Positions 39,736 through 42,252 of a stretch of DNA of 42,252 nucleotides are shown here, piece after piece. The notes under the pieces were generated by a model. The model was not told the DNA's origin, ran no database searches, and worked only from the letters and a program-made list of their open reading frames with translations. The stretch is from an uncultured bacterium (GTDB lineage Bacteria; Bacillota; Clostridia; Oscillospirales; Oscillospiraceae), in contig CAMWRX010000017.1 of NCBI GenBank assembly GCA_947176765.1, positions 1-42,252 of the forward strand, read 5' to 3'. The position numbers and the translations under genes are program-made. Within the stretch, counting starts at the first letter, position 1. The number at the start of each line of letters is the position of its first letter.

Positions 39736-41998
39736 ACATCCAATTATTGCAAATGGTGAGATGTATGCCGAACCCTTGTCTAAAGCACTTGGCGGGGGTC
39801 CAAAACAAATGCCTCATGATTATCTCGAAGCAAAGCAAAGAATCATTAATGCACTTGATGATTTGACTCAAAATATTGCAAAAAGCAAGGATCTTTTCCT
39901 TGACGAGAGAATAATTTGCATTAGACTTGAGCCAAAGTTTGAAGCCAAGTCTTATATACCAAATACCTTAATTAACGAAATGTCTAGCGGCTTATCTAAA
40001 ATAGTTGGTGGAAGAAAATATACCATTTCCGATAATGAAAGTGGATCATCTGCAAAATTATATTTCATTCGTACTACGGACAGCGGAATACATCAATTAA
40101 AAACCACACTCCAAAATGGTAATCGTGATAGCGTTGGGCAATGGCAGCAAGAAATTCGTTCTATCCATACCATAGATTTACTTGGGCCAGACGAAAAAAT
40201 TATGGGGTTTTCCGATGGCTGGCAGTCTGGGACAGTTGAATTTGTTCTCCATCCACTACCTTCAAATACCGAAAAGGAAATAAGCGCATTTTTCAAGCAT
40301 AGTGGTATAAATATTGATAATGCAAGAATAAAAACTTATAGTGATGGCATAACGTTTATAAGTGCTTTCTGTACACACGAAAATGTTCAACGAGTCAAAA
40401 GATACAATCCTTTGAGAGCAATTCATCCGATGGGTAGCATTAGTGTTACTCCGATTAGAAATATGGTAGGCAGCCGGTGCCCAGTGGTCCATCCATCATC
40501 TGCTAGGCCAAATATAAATATTGGTGTTTTTGATGGTGGGGCAGATGCCTCGCTTCCTCTGCTGACTGGTTATGTTACAGCAGTTGATGGTTCATCTGAG
40601 CCTGCTTTACGTGAACTACTGGAGCATGGCTCTGGTGTGTGCAGTGCGATCCTGCATGGCAACTTGGCCGGGAAAAGTGGGGCCGATATTCTTGAGCCTC
40701 CTTGCGTCACCATTAATTGCTACCGTGTATTACCTATCCATGACTATCGAGATTATGATTTGTATGAAGTGATAGACTTTATCGAGGCTGTAGTTCCAAA
40801 TTCACAAGAAACAAAATTATACAATCTATCAATCGGGCCCGTTGGAGCTATTGTTGACGATAGTATCAGCCGATTCACCTATGCCTTAGATAAGCTTGCT
40901 TATGAAGTACCAGAAGGGGCCGAAAATCCTTTATTTGTTGTTGCTGTTGGGAATGACGGGGAATTACCGCCTACGTTCAATCGCATACAATCTCCTTCTG
41001 ATACTGTGAATGGTCTCGGTGTTGGTGCTTACACATACAACGTAAAAGGAAAAAAGATACCAGCAAGCTATAGTTGTGTTGGACCTGGCAGAGAAGGCGC
41101 AAAAACAAAACCAGACTTATTAGATTTTGGTGGTAGCCTTGACCACCCTTTTGTTGTTCCATCTTTGGACCAGACATCTCTTTCTGCTACAGCTGGCACA
41201 AGCTTTGCTGCTCCAATGGTCACTGGAAAAATTGGAAAACTAATGGCACTGAGCAATCGTGTATCTCCGCATATGGGTAGAACATTGTTAATTCATAATG
41301 CTGAAATAGACAACTCAATTCCAAAAAACAATCAAGGCTTTGGATTTTGCACTGAAAACACATCTGATATACTGGAGTGTACTGATAAAAATGTAACAGT
41401 CATGTACTCCGGCATCATCTTCCCTACCCAATTTTTAAGTTTACCTATATTTGCGCCTCATATTAACGAAATGCATGGCAATGTTTCAATTAGCTGGACG
41501 GTTTCAGTAGTTGTTGCCCCTTACGCTAACGATCCAGACGCATATACCAACAATTGCTTGGAGGATGTTTTTACTCCACATAGTATGATTTTCAATTTTA
41601 CAAAGCGTGGTGCAACAGCACAAAGGATTAACCTGCTCGATGAAACAAAGATACCACTTGTTAAGCAACTAATTGGTAGTGGCTATAAACAATCTAGTGT
41701 TCCAGTAAGTCATCCAGCAAAGAGAACGTGGGACGAAGATGACTTGCGCTCTGTTGATTTAAAATGGGATACTGTAATCCACAAGAGCGTAACAATGAGA
41801 AGCAGTTCCCTCTTTAGTCCCACACTAACCCTACACGCGCTAGGTAGAAATGGCTTTGATACTGAGAAAATTCGATATAATGTAGCAATTACAATAAAGG
41901 CACCCAAATATGAAGGAAGTTTATATGACGCAATTCTTCAGACCTATCAAAACCTTACTCCCATTGAAATTAGGAATATCAGTCGTCTGACAGTATAA
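39728..41998 (+). CDS. ietS: Subtilisin-like serine protease (S8), IetS-like
   Basis: 756 residues, no signal peptide, so cytoplasmic. The first 255 residues have no domain that I recognise. The S8 domain follows with the full triad: Asp269 in NIGVFDGGAD, His300 in EHGSGVCSAI and Ser492 in AGTSFAAPMVTG, plus the oxyanion Asn409 in VAVGNDGE. The C-terminal 220 residues look beta-rich and are unassigned. ATG at 39728 follows GGAGG by 7 bases and lies inside the end of the ATPase gene, indicating coupled synthesis. In IetAS the protease is thought to be the effector or toxin and the ATPase its controller or sensor; this is inferred here. AT-rich like its partner. Confidence 0.8.
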   Translation: MGKHPIIANGEMYAEPLSKALGGGPKQMPHDYLEAKQRIINALDDLTQNIAKSKDLFLDERIICIRLEPKFEAKSYIPNTLINEMSSGLSKIVGGRKYTISDNESGSSAKLYFIRTTDSGIHQLKTTLQNGNRDSVGQWQQEIRSIHTIDLLGPDEKIMGFSDGWQSGTVEFVLHPLPSNTEKEISAFFKHSGINIDNARIKTYSDGITFISAFCTHENVQRVKRYNPLRAIHPMGSISVTPIRNMVGSRCPVVHPSSARPNINIGVFDGGADASLPLLTGYVTAVDGSSEPALRELLEHGSGVCSAILHGNLAGKSGADILEPPCVTINCYRVLPIHDYRDYDLYEVIDFIEAVVPNSQETKLYNLSIGPVGAIVDDSISRFTYALDKLAYEVPEGAENPLFVVAVGNDGELPPTFNRIQSPSDTVNGLGVGAYTYNVKGKKIPASYSCVGPGREGAKTKPDLLDFGGSLDHPFVVPSLDQTSLSATAGTSFAAPMVTGKIGKLMALSNRVSPHMGRTLLIHNAEIDNSIPKNNQGFGFCTENTSDILECTDKNVTVMYSGIIFPTQFLSLPIFAPHINEMHGNVSISWTVSVVVAPYANDPDAYTNNCLEDVFTPHSMIFNFTKRGATAQRINLLDETKIPLVKQLIGSGYKQSSVPVSHPAKRTWDEDDLRSVDLKWDTVIHKSVTMRSSSLFSPTLTLHALGRNGFDTEKIRYNVAITIKAPKYEGSLYDAILQTYQNLTPIEIRNISRLTV

Positions 41999-42060
41999 CT
42001 CCTTTTCCTCCTTACGTATTAGTGCATACCTGTAAGTCCAATTATGAGAACGTGCGATTG

Positions 42061-42102
42061 ACAAAGCGAACCACAAAGCCTCGGCTTTGTGGTTCGCTTT
42101 GT
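42061..42102. repeat. 20-bp perfect inverted repeat downstream of the protease gene
   Basis: The arm ACAAAGCGAACCACAAAGCC (42061-42080) and its exact complement (42083-42102) are separated by only TC. No T-tract follows on either strand, so it is not a standard terminator. Confidence 0.75.
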
Positions 42103-42195
42103 GCAAAAAACGTATATTTAATTTCAGTTTAAAATAATTCCAAGTTATTTATATTAAAGGTTGAATTTTTGGGGGAAATGTCGTAAACTTAAAGA

Positions 42196-42216
42196 TAGAT
42201 AATTTCTTATTATCTA
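42196..42216. repeat. 8-bp inverted repeat near the window end
   Basis: TAGATAAT-TTCTT-ATTATCTA in AT-rich sequence; followed at 42242-42247 by TGGAGG, a likely ribosome binding site for a gene starting just beyond the window. Confidence 0.4.
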
Positions 42217-42252
42217 GCGATTTACTGTGTTATTTGTAATATGGAGGCTATC

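Noticed and set aside
42061-42102. Rho-independent terminator of the protease gene
   Set aside because: The stem is perfect but no T-tract follows on either strand; kept as an inverted repeat only.

Overview
The window looks like chromosome of a GC-rich gut Firmicute of the Oscillospiraceae (Flavonifractor / Lawsonibacter / Intestinimonas type). The evidence is the mix of an SLH surface protein, a GlgC plus GlgD glycogen pathway, IreB, AAGGAGG-type ribosome binding sites, consensus sigma-A promoters, and G+C-rich codon use in the core genes. The genus is an inference; there is no rRNA here.

Layout. (1) 1-1819: 3' part of a surface protein with SLH and copper-amine-oxidase-N-like stalk domains. 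(2) 1898-12716, all minus strand: a carbohydrate storage island. One unit is glgP-glcK-pgi (glycogen phosphorylase, ROK glucokinase, glucose-6-phosphate isomerase); the other is glgB-glgC-glgD-glgA (branching enzyme, ADP-glucose pyrophosphorylase and its degenerate partner, glycogen synthase). Together they cover most steps between glucose, glucose-6-P, ADP-glucose and glycogen; phosphoglucomutase and a debranching enzyme are not in the window. The glgP and glgB leaders share a sequence/hairpin motif. (3) 13028-20691 minus: rpoB-rpoC, without the usual ribosomal-protein neighbours. (4) 20949-25444 plus: small membrane protein (DUF1294), two lower-GC genes (DUF3781, methyltransferase), a small conserved protein with a secreted NlpC/P60 hydrolase, ireB, and a transglutaminase-like lipoprotein. 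(5) 25570-29315 plus: tRNA-Ala(CGC), a KtrB-KtrA potassium uptake pair, asnS. (6) 29365-34133 minus: ECF sigma factor with a translationally coupled membrane protein, an RpiR-type regulator, and a three-gene unit (M29 aminopeptidase, unknown, ArsR/DUF2087 regulator) behind a consensus promoter with a large palindrome. (7) 34387-37193 plus: a second potassium system, TrkA-TrkH. (8) 37194-42252: tRNA-Ala(GGC) preceded by a truncated tRNA-Ala-like copy, then an AT-rich accessory zone.

The accessory zone is the most interesting part. Directly after tRNA-Ala(GGC) lie a truncated plasmid/ICE replication initiator (RepA N-terminal fragment) and a frameshifted, stop-containing ParB-like pseudogene, i.e. 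the scar of an integrated mobile element. Behind the scar sits an intact two-gene AAA+ ATPase / subtilisin-like protease operon. It matches the architecture of the IetAS system (first described as a Ti-plasmid gene pair, later as an anti-phage system). Its consensus promoter is surrounded by three TGTTCCA motifs, and the ATPase ends in a predicted helix-turn-helix, suggesting autoregulation. A 20-bp perfect inverted repeat follows it, and a ribosome-binding-site-like GGAGG lies at the very end of the window, so a further gene may follow outside.
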